Assembly (NCBI RefSeq): GCF_023156285.1
Contig: NZ_JAKZAJ010000001.1
Coordinates: 124,001 to 188,000 of the forward strand
DNA from: Marinobacter koreensis
Lineage (GTDB): Bacteria > Pseudomonadota > Gammaproteobacteria > Pseudomonadales > Oleiphilaceae
Direction of reading: 5' to 3'
DNA: 64,000 bases
A model generated the notes under the pieces. The model had not been told where the DNA came from and searched no databases. It saw nothing but the letters and a program-made list of their open reading frames with translations. The translations under genes were made by a program, and so were the position numbers. Positions 15,795-25,416 of the stretch are shown here, one piece after another. Position 1 is the stretch's first letter. Each line of letters opens with the position of its first letter.

Positions 15795-17483
15795 ATGGCC
15801 CGATTCAACGAGGGGATACCCGCGCCCTCCGTACTGATTTTCGACTGGCACGGCACGCTGGTGGACACCCATGACGCCATGTTCAGTGCCATGGAAGAGA
15901 TGCTGCCCCAGCTCGAAGAACTGGGACTGGTGGAGCGGTTGTTGCCGGAGGATCAATGCCGGACGGAAGACGATGCCCGTCTGGTTCGCTACATCCGCAT
16001 CTTCCGCCGTCTGCACCCGCGGATCCTGGCGGAACGTCGGGTCTCGAGGACGGATATCTTCAATGCCATTTTCGGTGACGACAAGGACGCCAAGCTGATC
16101 GCCCACAAGGCCTACAACGCCGCTTACCGGAAGTGTTTCGGCCAGGTGAAACCCTTTCAGCCCGGCGCCTACGAATACCTGTCCGCCCTCAAGGCCATGG
16201 GCATCCGACTGGCGGTGTCCACCAATCGCAACCGGGAGTTTCTGGACAAGGAACTGAAAACCGTCGACGAGGGCCGGTGGCAACGCCTCTTCGACGCGAC
16301 GGTCTGTGCGGACGACGTCACCGAATACAAGCCGGATCCGGAAGTCATCCTGAAGGCGGTGGAGAAACTGGACCTGCCGGCGGACAGCCGGGCCTGGTAC
16401 GTCGGCGATAGTTATGTCGACATGCTGACGGCGCATCGGGCGGGCGTTTCCGGGGTGTTCTACAACGGAGCCTGTTGGGAGCAGGATCGTATCGAGAGCT
16501 GGTTCACCAAACGCGACGCGCCGGCCGCGATTCTGGACAGCTTCGAAGATCTGCTGGACCTGCTGGCGTTGCTGGAACGGGAGCATCCGGAGGCCTTCGA
16601 ACAGGCACCAGCGGAAGTCCGGCCCAGACCCTTCCCGCCCCCCGAGCGTCCGGAACCACGAATCGAGCCGGACTGGCACCCGGCGGTGGTCAAACTGATT
16701 CGTCCTGCGGTGGTGCTGTTCGACTGGCATGCCACCCTCGTGGATACGCTCGATGCCATGTACCACGCGGTGGATGACATGCTTCCGGATTTTCACAGGC
16801 TGGGGCTCATGGATCGAATGGTGGCGCCCGAGGACAGCAAGACGGTGGAAGATGCCAGACTGGTGAGCTATGTGCGCGAATTTGCCCGTTTGCACCCCAA
16901 GGTCAAGGCCGATCGGAAAATCTCCCGCACGGACATTTTTGAGGTGCTGTTCGGTGACAACCAGGAGGCCAAGCAGGTTGCTCACAAAGCGTTCAACCAT
17001 CACTACCGCAGCCATTACGGCACGGTAAAGGCCTTTGAACCCCGGGTTCGTGATGTGCTGAACGGGCTGCGGGGACTGGGCATACAGGTGGGGGTGATCA
17101 CCAACCGGGACCGGGAGTTCTTCGAACACGAACTGGCAGCCGTGGAAGGTACGGGCTGGTCCCACCTGTTCGACGTGGACGTGTGCGGCGATGATACGCC
17201 CCTTCGAAAACCGCACCCGGACCAGCTATTGCTGGCGGTCCAGAAACTGGATTATCCCCCGGATCCGAGCGTGTGGTACGTGGGCGACAGTACCACCGAT
17301 GTGATTGCTGCCAAGCGGGCGGGTCTGACGTCGGTATTCTTCAATGGCGCCCAGTGGGACCAGGGGTGGTTGAACAAGATCTTTCCCGGCACCCACAAAC
17401 ACCCGGACAAGCCGGACGTGGTGGTTAATGATTTCTCGGAGTTCTGGGCCCTGGTGCTGGCCTGTGAGGTAGGGCCTCCCTAG
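15795..17483 (+). CDS. Tandem-domain HAD superfamily protein with altered catalytic motif
   Basis: A 562-residue cytoplasmic protein made of two homologous HAD domains, roughly residues 10-255 and 303-550, joined by a Pro/Glu-rich linker. Motif I is DWHGTLVD at residue 17 and DWHATLVD at residue 310. In both, the second Asp that acts as acid/base in HAD phosphatases is His. Motif II (STNRNRE, ITNRDRE), the motif III Lys (EYKPDPE, LRKPHPD) and motif IV (VGDSYVDM, VGDSTTDV) are kept. Each domain also has a long cap with a conserved ARLVxYxRxFxRLHP block. The start has GGAG 7 nt upstream. Substrate unknown. Its stop overlaps the convergent photolyase by 4 bp. Confidence 0.85.
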   Translation: MARFNEGIPAPSVLIFDWHGTLVDTHDAMFSAMEEMLPQLEELGLVERLLPEDQCRTEDDARLVRYIRIFRRLHPRILAERRVSRTDIFNAIFGDDKDAKLIAHKAYNAAYRKCFGQVKPFQPGAYEYLSALKAMGIRLAVSTNRNREFLDKELKTVDEGRWQRLFDATVCADDVTEYKPDPEVILKAVEKLDLPADSRAWYVGDSYVDMLTAHRAGVSGVFYNGACWEQDRIESWFTKRDAPAAILDSFEDLLDLLALLEREHPEAFEQAPAEVRPRPFPPPERPEPRIEPDWHPAVVKLIRPAVVLFDWHATLVDTLDAMYHAVDDMLPDFHRLGLMDRMVAPEDSKTVEDARLVSYVREFARLHPKVKADRKISRTDIFEVLFGDNQEAKQVAHKAFNHHYRSHYGTVKAFEPRVRDVLNGLRGLGIQVGVITNRDREFFEHELAAVEGTGWSHLFDVDVCGDDTPLRKPHPDQLLLAVQKLDYPPDPSVWYVGDSTTDVIAAKRAGLTSVFFNGAQWDQGWLNKIFPGTHKHPDKPDVVVNDFSEFWALVLACEVGPP

Positions 17484-19012
17484 AGTTCCTCGATATTAAC
17501 CAGCAGGCGTTCCGCTCGCCGGAGCAGCGCGGTCCGCTTGTCCGGATCCTGTTTGTCCCAGTTGCGGTACATCATGCCCATCCGGGGGTTGCTGGCAAAG
17601 TCCTCCCGGTGCCGGTTAATAAAGTGCCAGTAGAGCGCATTGAAGGGGCAGGCGTCGTCCTCGGTCGACTTGTTCACGTTGTAGTGGCAGTTGGCGCAGT
17701 GGTCTGACATGCGGTGGATGTATTTGCCGCTGGCGGCGTAAGGCTTGGAGCCGAGATAGCCGCCATCGGCGTGCATGACCATGCCCAGTACGTTAGGCAA
17801 CTCCACCCAGTCGTAGGCGTCGGCGTAGACGGCCAGGTACCAGTCGCAGATTTCTTCGGGTTTTACACCAGCGAGCAACGCGAAATTGCCAGTCACCATC
17901 AGCCGCTGGATATGGTGGGCGTAGGCATTGCGCCGGGTCGCGTCGATGGCCTTGTGCATGCAACGCATCCTGGTTTCGCCGGTCCAGTAGAACCAGGGCA
18001 GGGCACGGCTGTTGCTGAGCCCGTTTTCCTGTGCGTATTCGGGCATATGCAGCCAGTAGATGCCCCGGACAAACTCGCGCCAGCCGATAATCTGGCGGAT
18101 AAAGCCCTCCACTGCGTTGAGGGGCGCGCGGCCGGAATGCCAGGCCTGTGCGGCCGCCTCACAGACGGCCAGCGGGTCAAGCAGCCCGCAGTTGATGTAC
18201 GGTGAGAGAATCGAGTGGAACAGCCAGTCCTCGCTGTCGGAGATGGCATCCTGAAAATCGCCGAAACAGGGCAGGGCGAAGTCGATAAAGTGCTCCAACG
18301 CCGCTTCGGCATCCTCGGGCGTGACCGCGAAGTGAAAATCGTCGGTGGTGCCGAAATGATCGGCGAAGTGCTCGTCCACCAGCTCGATGACGTCTCGCGT
18401 GATGGCGTCCGGTTCAACCCGGAAAGGCGCCGGCACCGGTGGCTTGCCGGACCACTTCTTCCGGTTGTCGGCATCGAAATTCCACTGGTCGCCTTCGGGG
18501 CCGTTCTCCGGGGTCATCAGCAGTCCGGTCTTTCGCCGCATTTCCCGGTAGAAGAACTCCATCCGCAGCTGCTTGCGTCCCTCGGCCCAGTCCGCAAATT
18601 CCTTTTTGCTGGCAATGAAGCGTCCATCGTTCCGGATCTCGACTGGAATCCCGAGCCGCCTGTGCCACTGCTCAATCTGCGCATGCAATCGCCATTCGCC
18701 GCACTCTGTGGTAATCAGTCGCTCCGCCCCGGTTTCCCGGATCTGCTCGGCAATGACGTCTTCCAGGCTCTGGTGTGGATTATCCGGGTGATAGGCCTGG
18801 TAATGCACCTCCCAGCCGGCCTCCCGCAGACGCGCGGCGAAGTGGCGCATGGCACTGAACAGCAATACCAGCTTCTTCTTGTGATGGTTGGTGTAGGAGG
18901 CTTCCTCATGCACCTCCGCCATCACAATACGGTCCCGACTGGGTTCCGCGCCGTTGAGGGCACTGATGTCTGTGGTGAGTTGATCGCCAAGAATCAGGAT
19001 CAGGTTGGCCAT
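17480..19012 (-). CDS. Iron-sulfur photolyase/cryptochrome (FeS-BCP, PhrB-like)
   Basis: A 510-residue member of the bacterial photolyase-related (FeS-BCP) group, which includes (6-4) photolyases with FAD, a lumazine-type antenna and a [4Fe-4S] cluster. The N-terminal Rossmann part begins ANLILILGDQLT. The cluster cysteines are visible as CANC and a third Cys 13 residues later, with a fourth in the EEICDWYLA helix, spacing as in PhrB. The start at 19012 is chosen because the homologous core begins there; the ribosome-binding site is weak. It is separate from the class I-like photolyase at 11510. Confidence 0.9.
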   Translation of the reverse strand: MANLILILGDQLTTDISALNGAEPSRDRIVMAEVHEEASYTNHHKKKLVLLFSAMRHFAARLREAGWEVHYQAYHPDNPHQSLEDVIAEQIRETGAERLITTECGEWRLHAQIEQWHRRLGIPVEIRNDGRFIASKKEFADWAEGRKQLRMEFFYREMRRKTGLLMTPENGPEGDQWNFDADNRKKWSGKPPVPAPFRVEPDAITRDVIELVDEHFADHFGTTDDFHFAVTPEDAEAALEHFIDFALPCFGDFQDAISDSEDWLFHSILSPYINCGLLDPLAVCEAAAQAWHSGRAPLNAVEGFIRQIIGWREFVRGIYWLHMPEYAQENGLSNSRALPWFYWTGETRMRCMHKAIDATRRNAYAHHIQRLMVTGNFALLAGVKPEEICDWYLAVYADAYDWVELPNVLGMVMHADGGYLGSKPYAASGKYIHRMSDHCANCHYNVNKSTEDDACPFNALYWHFINRHREDFASNPRMGMMYRNWDKQDPDKRTALLRRAERLLVNIEEL

Positions 19013-19131
19013 GAGGAATGTCGTTCTCCATTTTTTGTGCTGCCCATCTTCCCCAAAGGGGGTAGCCAGAATACGCCAACGGCACAAGAGTGGTTCAGCG
19101 CCGGTACTGCTAGACTCAACCTGTGAACCAA

Positions 19132-19145
19132 CTGACCCGCATCAA
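19132..19145 (+). promoter_or_regulatory. FNR/Anr-type box upstream of hemN
   Basis: CTGACCCGCATCAA matches TTGAT-N4-ATCAA at 8 of 10 positions. CATAAT at 19168-19173 sits at the distance expected for a -10 of a site centred at -41.5. HemN is a classic FNR/Anr target. Confidence 0.65.
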
Positions 19146-19224
19146 CCACTGTATGGCCGGACTTCGCCATAATTGGCGCAGTTTCCGACCTTTCGATTAA
19201 TCCCGACCATTCCGAGTTTTCACT

Positions 19225-20643
19225 ATGGCTTCCGACACCGCCTTCGCTGCATCCACCAACGAGCTTCCCGCCTTTATCTGGGACGATGCCCTGATTCGCC
19301 GGTACGACCTCAGTGGTCCCCGCTATACCTCCTATCCGACGGCGGTGGAATTCACCCCGAATTACAGCGTTGAGGACATGGTAAAGGCCGCCGGCCGCAG
19401 CAAGGCTAGTGGTCGGCCGCTGTCGCTTTATACTCATCTGCCGTTCTGTGCACACCTCTGTTACTACTGTGCCTGCAACAAGGTGATCACCAAGAAGCGC
19501 GACAAGGCCATGCCCTACGTGGAGCGGGTGCTGAAAGAAGCAGCTCTCCAGGCGAAACTCTTTGGCGCGGACCGACCGGTCCAGCAGCTGCACTGGGGCG
19601 GTGGTACCCCGACCTTCCTGCCGCGGGACGTGATGCAGCATCTGATGGCCGGGTACGCCGAACTCTTTAACCTGCAATCCGGCGATGACCGGGATTACAG
19701 TGTGGAGATCGATCCCCGTGAGGTCGATCAGGACACGCTGCCAACCCTGTGGGAACTGGGTTTCAATCGCATCAGTCTGGGGGTGCAGGACGTCAATCCG
19801 AAGGTCCAGAAAGCGGTCAACCGGATCCAGCCCCGGGACATGACCGAAGCGGTGCTGAACGAGGCCCGGCGTCTCGGCTTCCGCTCGATCAATCTGGACC
19901 TGATCTACGGTTTGCCATACCAGACACCGGAAAGCTTCGCGGAGACCCTGGAGGCGGTGATCGAGATGTCACCGGACCGGCTGTCGGTGTTCAGCTACGC
20001 GCATTTGCCAGACCGGTTCTATCCACAGACCCGGATTCAGGCAGAGACCCTGCCGACGCCACAGCAGAAACTGAGCATCCTGCACAACACCATCAACCGG
20101 TTGCTGGATGCGGGCTACGAATACATCGGCATGGATCACTTTGCCAAGCCGGATGACAGTCTGGCAGTGGCGCAGCGTGAAGGTCGGTTGCACCGCAATT
20201 TCCAGGGTTATACCACCCACGCAGACTGTGATCTGGTGTCCCTGGGCGTCTCGGCCATTGGCCAGACCGACGATGCCTACTTCCAGAACAATCACGACCT
20301 GCCAGCCTGGGAGGCCGAGATCGACGCCGGCCGGCTGGCCGTTATCCGGGGCGTGGGGCTGACCCGTGACGACCGCATCCGCCGCTGGGTGATCGGCCAG
20401 CTGATCTGCCAGTTCCGGCTGGACCGTCAGCAGTTTGCCGATGTCTGGCAGGAAGACCTGGACCGATACTTCGCGGATGAGCTGACCCGGCTCAAGCCGA
20501 TGGTGCAGGACGAACTCATCGCCGACGATGGTCAAACCCTTCAGGTTCAGCCGGCCGGCCGCCTGCTGATCCGGGCGATCTGCCAGATCTTCGATCTGTA
20601 TCGCAAAGAGGGCGCCAGCCAGCGCTTCTCGCGGATCATCTAA
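19225..20643 (+). CDS. hemN: Oxygen-independent coproporphyrinogen III dehydrogenase
   Basis: A 472-residue radical SAM enzyme that converts coproporphyrinogen III to protoporphyrinogen IX without oxygen. The N-terminal RYDLSGPRYTSYPTA motif and the cluster motif CAHLCYYCAC (radical SAM CxxxCxxC plus the extra Cys of HemN) are present, as are the SAM-binding HWGGGTPTFL and the C-terminal HemN domain. Length matches E. coli HemN. An FNR-type box and -10 element lie upstream, and a bidirectional terminator closes the gene. It supplies heme for the anaerobic respiratory enzymes encoded downstream. Confidence 0.97.
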   Translation: MASDTAFAASTNELPAFIWDDALIRRYDLSGPRYTSYPTAVEFTPNYSVEDMVKAAGRSKASGRPLSLYTHLPFCAHLCYYCACNKVITKKRDKAMPYVERVLKEAALQAKLFGADRPVQQLHWGGGTPTFLPRDVMQHLMAGYAELFNLQSGDDRDYSVEIDPREVDQDTLPTLWELGFNRISLGVQDVNPKVQKAVNRIQPRDMTEAVLNEARRLGFRSINLDLIYGLPYQTPESFAETLEAVIEMSPDRLSVFSYAHLPDRFYPQTRIQAETLPTPQQKLSILHNTINRLLDAGYEYIGMDHFAKPDDSLAVAQREGRLHRNFQGYTTHADCDLVSLGVSAIGQTDDAYFQNNHDLPAWEAEIDAGRLAVIRGVGLTRDDRIRRWVIGQLICQFRLDRQQFADVWQEDLDRYFADELTRLKPMVQDELIADDGQTLQVQPAGRLLIRAICQIFDLYRKEGASQRFSRII

Positions 20644-20665
20644 GCCGGGGCAGGGGCCCGGATAC

Positions 20666-20697
20666 AAAAAAAGGGGCTGCCGGTGGCAGCCCCTTTT
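20666..20697. terminator. Bidirectional terminator between hemN and the chemoreceptor
   Basis: GGGGCTGCC-GGT-GGCAGCCCC is a perfect 9-bp stem with TTTT on one side and seven A on the other. It serves both convergent genes. Confidence 0.9.
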
Positions 20698-20720
20698 GCG
20701 TTCTGGTTGGCCCGGATTTG

Positions 20721-22757
20721 TCAGGCCTCAGACAGTTGCGCAGGCGTTTTGAACTCGTTCGCCAGATCCTGGAGAACCCTGGCCAGGCGAGCCTGTTCGC
20801 CGGTCACCTGGGTGATTTCCTGGGATCCGGTCAACGTCAGGATGGCCGCTTCGCTGACTGATTCCATACTGCCCGCCAGTTCCCGGGTTACCGCAACCTG
20901 CTCCTCAGAGGCCGTGGCAATCTGACCGGCCATGTCCGAGATGCTGTTTACGTCGGTCAGGATGTCGGCGAAGGTCTGTTCCATCTCGTAAGCCTGCTCG
21001 CTGGTCTCATGAGCGAGCTTGTGACTTTCCATGATAGACCGGCTGGCATTGTCGGTAATCGCCTGGAAACCACCGATAATCTCTTCGATCCGGGTGGTGG
21101 ATTCATGAGTCTGCTGGGCCAGGGTCCGGACTTCATCCGCAACCACCGCAAAGCCGCGACCATGTTCGCCGGCGCGGGCCGCCTCGATGGCCGCGTTGAG
21201 GGCCAGCAGGTTGGTCTGGTCCGCGACCTGACGAATGACATCCACCACGTCGCTGATGGTGGCGCTACGCTGTTCCAGTTCCTCAATCACCGCATTGACC
21301 TTCTGTACCGAGTCCGCCAGAGACCGGATACGGCGCACATTGCCATGGAGCACTTCTTCCCCTGTCCGGCTTTTCTCCATCGCACTCCGGGCGGCATCCG
21401 CCACCTGCTGGGTGTTGCGGGAGATTTCCTCGGAAGTGGCGGACATTTCTTCGGTAGCGGCGGCCACCTGCTCGATCTGCTGTTGCTGGTTTTTCACCTG
21501 GCTGGCGTTCTGCCCTGCCGTGGAACTGGTTTCCTCGGTGGCGGTTGCCAGCTGCACACTGGACCGGTCTATGTGCAGCAGGGCATTGCCGAAACGACGG
21601 AACAGTTCGTTGATGGCCTGGCCGATGACGCCCACTTCGTCCCGGCTGGAGATGTCGATTTCCTGCCGGAGGTCCTTGTTGTCCATGGCGAAACGGACAC
21701 CGTTGAGCAGGTTGCCCACCTGCTGGTTGATGGCTCGGGTAATCACAACCATCAGCAGGATGACGCCAAGCACTGCGGAGCCGGCGAGCGATGCGGCCAC
21801 GATCAGGCCGTCGCGGGCATCGGAGAGGCGTTGCTCGGCCAGTGACCGGATTCCGGCCAACAGTTCGCTTCGTCCCTGGTTCAGGGTACCAATGCGCAAG
21901 GTCGTGGCGTCGAACCACTCGGAGGCATCCAGGGCGTACATCCCTGCGGAACTGCTGAACAGAGTGTCGCGCTTCAGGTTCACGTCCCGACTCGCCGCTG
22001 TGTTCGCCAGGCCCTCGAGCGTCGCCCGCGAATCGGATTCCGCCGGCAACATGGCCAGTGCCTGATTGGTATAGGCTTGCTGTTCACCTGCCAAAGCAGC
22101 GATGCGTTGAAGCGCGGGCAGGCTGAAATCGCCACTGCGAATCAGCGACGCACCGGCGGCTCTTTCCCGACCGGCACGCTCCGCTGACTCCGCGAGGGCG
22201 TAATAGGCGGTGACATCGCGGACCAGTTCCGGTGCATTTGCGCGACGCAGGATCAGGGCTGTGCGGTCAATCAGCTGAGTGATCAGTGAGGTATACCGCG
22301 CGGCGGAATCGCGGGCCGATACGTCGTGGTCGTCAATGGCCCTGCGCAGGCCACCCAGATCCCGCAGTTCGGCATCCAGTGTCTGAATACTGTGTCTGAC
22401 TGCCTCTGGAAGCACGGAATCGGCGGTGAGGGATTCAAGCCGGGTGTGGTACTCAGTGAGTCGGTCGTCAGTTGCCTGCCGTTGCCCCGCAAGATCGGCA
22501 CTGGCCTGACGGGCGCTATCCGAACCGGGCTTGCTCGACAGATAAACCGCCGATCGGCCACGTTCCTTCTGCAGGGACTCGGTGACCGGATCCCCGATGT
22601 CCGCCAACTGGATCATGGTGTGTAACTCGCGCATATCGCGCAGCTCGCCGATGTTCACCAGAACGGTTTCACTGGCGAAGTAAAGGATGACCAACAGGGC
22701 GGGCACCATCAGGGTGATGAGCTTGCCTCGCATGGAGAGGTTGTTGATGAGTGTCAT
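20721..22757 (-). CDS. Methyl-accepting chemotaxis protein with NIT sensor domain
   Basis: A 678-residue membrane chemoreceptor. Order: N-terminal membrane helix (residues 10-35), a periplasmic all-helical nitrate/nitrite-sensing (NIT) domain with the conserved [13 protein letters not shown] motif, a second membrane helix near residue 335, HAMP, and a cytoplasmic signalling domain whose hairpin tip reads [34 protein letters not shown] domains sense nitrate or nitrite. Context supports this: hemN and the ubi genes lie on either side, and the nar cluster is 10 kb away. An earlier in-frame start (22781) is possible. Confidence 0.9.
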   Translation of the reverse strand: MTLINNLSMRGKLITLMVPALLVILYFASETVLVNIGELRDMRELHTMIQLADIGDPVTESLQKERGRSAVYLSSKPGSDSARQASADLAGQRQATDDRLTEYHTRLESLTADSVLPEAVRHSIQTLDAELRDLGGLRRAIDDHDVSARDSAARYTSLITQLIDRTALILRRANAPELVRDVTAYYALAESAERAGRERAAGASLIRSGDFSLPALQRIAALAGEQQAYTNQALAMLPAESDSRATLEGLANTAASRDVNLKRDTLFSSSAGMYALDASEWFDATTLRIGTLNQGRSELLAGIRSLAEQRLSDARDGLIVAASLAGSAVLGVILLMVVITRAINQQVGNLLNGVRFAMDNKDLRQEIDISSRDEVGVIGQAINELFRRFGNALLHIDRSSVQLATATEETSSTAGQNASQVKNQQQQIEQVAAATEEMSATSEEISRNTQQVADAARSAMEKSRTGEEVLHGNVRRIRSLADSVQKVNAVIEELEQRSATISDVVDVIRQVADQTNLLALNAAIEAARAGEHGRGFAVVADEVRTLAQQTHESTTRIEEIIGGFQAITDNASRSIMESHKLAHETSEQAYEMEQTFADILTDVNSISDMAGQIATASEEQVAVTRELAGSMESVSEAAILTLTGSQEITQVTGEQARLARVLQDLANEFKTPAQLSEA

Positions 22758-22888
22758 GGTTCTGTTCCAGAAAAAGTGCATCTGGCGAACATTGTCCGTG
22801 TTAATGCCGGATCACAGCTATTCGCTCGATGGGGTAGGTGAGGGGGTAGTGGACGTAATGTAAGTGTTTGTAATATAAAGATAAGTCG

Positions 22889-22902
22889 TTGATCTTTATT
22901 AT
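22889..22902 (+). promoter_or_regulatory. Possible FNR-type box before ubiU, inside a longer inverted repeat
   Basis: TTGATCTTTATTAT matches the FNR consensus at 8 of 10 positions. It overlaps the right half of a wider inverted repeat, about 22871-22904, whose inner arms are AAAGAT and ATCTTT. The ubiUV operon is FNR-controlled in E. coli. The remaining 250 bp of this gap hold no gene. Confidence 0.45.
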
Positions 22903-23031
22903 AAGGATCGATCAGGCGTGCCATAGGGCTGGGTACCCCGAAAGGAGTAGCTGCGGCACCGGTGACAAAGGTCAAGGCACCCGGGCGGAGGGCGCGATAG
23001 GCTCCGGCCAACGCTTTCACTGGAGAACCCC

Positions 23032-24027
23032 ATGGAGCTTGTCTGTCCGGCCGGTAGTCTTCCGGCCCTGAAAAAGGCCGTGGATCATGGTGCCGATGCG
23101 GTTTATTTCGGCTTCCGCGACAGTACCAATGCCCGCCAGTTCGCTGGCCTGAACTTCAACGACCGGCGCGCGGCTGAGGGCATCGAGTATGCCCACGCAA
23201 GAGGCTGTCGCGTGTTCTGCGCCATCAACACCTACCCCCAGCCGGACGGCTGGGAACAGTGGAAAGCGGCCGTTGATCGTGCGGCGGGCCTTGGTGTAGA
23301 CGCCATTATCCTGGCGGACATGGGGTTGCTTGAATACGCCGCCAATCGACACCCCCATATCCCGCGTCATCTTTCCGTTCAGGGCTCAGCCACCAGTCAC
23401 GAGGCCCTGTCGTTCTACAAAGACAATTTCGATATCCGTCGGGCGGTCCTGCCCCGGGTACTCTCACTCGACCAGGTGAAAGGCGTCGCCCGACAGAGCC
23501 CGGTCGAACTGGAGGTCTTTGCCTTCGGCAGCCTGTGCATCATGGCGGAAGGCCGGTGTTACCTGTCCTCGTATCTCACCGATGAATCTCCGAACACCCG
23601 GGGTGCCTGTTCCCCGGCCAAAGCGGTGCGCTGGGAGGAAACGCCAGACGGTCTGGAATCCCGGCTTAACGACGTGCTGATTGATCGCTACGGGCGGGGA
23701 GAGTCGGCGGGGTATCCCACGTTGTGTAAAGGGCGATTTGAGGTGGAGGGCAGTGTCTATCACGCCATCGAAGAACCGGTCAGTCTCAACACCCTGGACC
23801 TCCTGCCGGAGTTGAAGGCGCTGGGAATCAGCGCGGTGAAGATCGAAGGCCGCCAGCGAAGCCCTGCCTACATTGCCGACGTTGCCCGTACATGGCGCCA
23901 GGCCCTGGATCGGGTTCAAGCCAATCCCGATACGTTCGTCACCCAAAGCGAGTGGAATACCACGCTGGCGGGGCTTTCCGAGGGTGGCCTGACCACGATT
24001 GGCGCCTACCATCGCAAGTGGAAATAA
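23032..24027 (+). CDS. ubiU: UbiU, O2-independent ubiquinone hydroxylation (peptidase U32 family)
   Basis: A 331-residue U32-family protein. UbiU with UbiV forms a complex that hydroxylates ubiquinone precursors without O2, probably taking oxygen from prephenate. The four cysteines that bind its [4Fe-4S] cluster are at residues 169, 176, 193 and 232, the same numbers as in E. coli UbiU. The start [24 protein letters not shown] is typical. It forms an operon with ubiV 13 bp downstream. The third partner, ubiT, is at 30501. Confidence 0.96.
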   Translation: MELVCPAGSLPALKKAVDHGADAVYFGFRDSTNARQFAGLNFNDRRAAEGIEYAHARGCRVFCAINTYPQPDGWEQWKAAVDRAAGLGVDAIILADMGLLEYAANRHPHIPRHLSVQGSATSHEALSFYKDNFDIRRAVLPRVLSLDQVKGVARQSPVELEVFAFGSLCIMAEGRCYLSSYLTDESPNTRGACSPAKAVRWEETPDGLESRLNDVLIDRYGRGESAGYPTLCKGRFEVEGSVYHAIEEPVSLNTLDLLPELKALGISAVKIEGRQRSPAYIADVARTWRQALDRVQANPDTFVTQSEWNTTLAGLSEGGLTTIGAYHRKWK

Positions 24028-24040
24028 GGATCTGCCCATT

Positions 24041-24937
24041 ATGATGAAGCTGTCTCTTGGACCCATCCTCTGGTTCTGGTCACGGCAGTCGGTGTTCGAC
24101 TTCTATGCCGAGGCCGCCGAGTGGCCCGTGGATACGATCTATCTGGGTGAAGTGGTGTGCTCCCGCCGGCGTGAACTGAAACCCGACGACTGGCTCGACC
24201 TGGCCCGGGATCTGAAAGCCTGTGGCAAGCAGGTGGTACTCTCTACGCTCACGTTGATCGAATCCGAGGCAGATCTCAGGCGCTTGCGCCGGTTCTGCGA
24301 GCAGGATGAGTTTCTGGTTGAGGCAAACGACCAGAGTGCCCTGCAGGTGGCGGTCCGCAATGGGCTGCCCTTTGTCACCGGGCCGTCCATGAACATCTAC
24401 AACCTGGCCACCCTGAAGGTGCTTGCACGGCAGGGTCTGCAGGGTTGGAATCTTCCGGTGGAGCTGGGCAAGGACACACTTGGCACCCTGATCCGGGAGC
24501 TTGAGCAGGCCGGCCTGGATCTGCCTGCCGAAGTCTTCTCCTGGGGCTTCCTGCCGCTGGCCTGGTCGTCCCGGTGCTTCACCGCGCGCCACTACAATCT
24601 GCCCAAGGACAACTGCGAGTTTCGCTGTCTCCAGCACCCGGATGGCCTGGCGTTGCGTTCGCGGGAATCCCAGGAGCTGTTCCGGCTGAATGGTATTTCA
24701 ACCCTCTCGGGATCCCGCTATGACCTGATGCGGGAGTTGCCGGATATGGATCGAATGGGCGTTGGTACGGTCCGCCTGAGTCCGGAACACCAGGGCATGG
24801 AAGCGGTGGTAAGACGGTTCGATCAGGTGCGTCGTGGACAACAGCCTGAAACGGATCCACTGCAACTGGTGGAGGTGCCACCCTGCAACGGGTACTGGTA
24901 TGGTAAGCCGGGTATGGATCTCGTGGAGGTGAGCTGA
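24041..24937 (+). CDS. ubiV: UbiV, O2-independent ubiquinone hydroxylation (peptidase U32 family)
   Basis: A 298-residue U32-family partner of UbiU, also an iron-sulfur protein. The expected cluster cysteines are present: one in GEVVCSRR near residue 40 and three in [21 protein letters not shown] near 180-200. AAGGA is 10 nt before the double ATG; the second ATG (24044) is equally possible. The pair lets the cell make ubiquinone under denitrifying conditions, where NarI and NorZ draw electrons from quinol. Confidence 0.95.
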   Translation: MMKLSLGPILWFWSRQSVFDFYAEAAEWPVDTIYLGEVVCSRRRELKPDDWLDLARDLKACGKQVVLSTLTLIESEADLRRLRRFCEQDEFLVEANDQSALQVAVRNGLPFVTGPSMNIYNLATLKVLARQGLQGWNLPVELGKDTLGTLIRELEQAGLDLPAEVFSWGFLPLAWSSRCFTARHYNLPKDNCEFRCLQHPDGLALRSRESQELFRLNGISTLSGSRYDLMRELPDMDRMGVGTVRLSPEHQGMEAVVRRFDQVRRGQQPETDPLQLVEVPPCNGYWYGKPGMDLVEVS

Positions 24938-24940
24938 CCG

Positions 24941-25303
24941 ATGGATATTCGTCTCAAACGTGCCTATGACTCACCGGCCCGTTCGGACGGGCCCCGTATA
25001 CTCGTGGATCGTATCTGGCCGCGGGGGGTGGCGAAAGCCGACACTGACATCGCCCACTGGCTGAAAGGCCTGGCACCCTCCACCGAACTGCGCAAGTGGT
25101 TCGGTCACGATCCGGAAAAATGGCCGGAGTTCCGGGAACGGTATCTTGGGGAGCTGTCGTCCGAAGCGGCCAGTCCTGACCTGGAAACACTCAAGGGCCT
25201 GCTTGAAGAGCACGCCCGCATAACGCTGGTGTTTGCGGCCAAAGACAAGCAGCACAACAATGCCGTCGCGCTTCGTGACTTTCTTCTGAATGATCGCCTC
25301 TGA
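24941..25303 (+). CDS. DUF488 family protein
   Basis: A 120-residue small protein of the DUF488 (YeaO-like) family. The conserved LKRAYDSPARSDGPRILVDRIWPRGVAK start and FAAKDKQHNNAVALRDFL end are clear. The function is unknown. It follows ubiV by 3 bp and is probably part of the ubiUV transcript, but the family is widespread outside that context, so a role in ubiquinone synthesis should not be assumed. Confidence 0.88.
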   Translation: MDIRLKRAYDSPARSDGPRILVDRIWPRGVAKADTDIAHWLKGLAPSTELRKWFGHDPEKWPEFRERYLGELSSEAASPDLETLKGLLEEHARITLVFAAKDKQHNNAVALRDFLLNDRL

Positions 25304-25372
25304 CACTGGTTTGGCGAATCTCTCAGTCGCCTGACTCCATGTTGTTACATACCCGTACAGTGTTCCCTAAAA

Positions 25373-25389
25373 ACATATATATAATATGT
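25373..25389. promoter_or_regulatory. AT-rich inverted repeat before the CZB chemoreceptor
   Basis: ACATAT-ATATA-ATATGT lies about 28 bp before the start. It overlaps a likely -10 element (TATAAT). It fits the NsrR consensus only weakly (about 14 of 22 positions), so the regulator is unclear. Confidence 0.4.
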
Positions 25390-25416
25390 ATTAAATAATC
25401 GAGCCGGAGTAGGACC

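Noticed and set aside
15720..17216. 498-residue open frame antisense to the tandem HAD gene
   Set aside because: It shows an apparent internal repeat only because the HAD gene has two similar domains.
25370..25392. NsrR box before the CZB chemoreceptor
   Set aside because: Only about 14 of 22 positions match and the AT-rich -10 region explains most of them; listed only as an unassigned inverted repeat.
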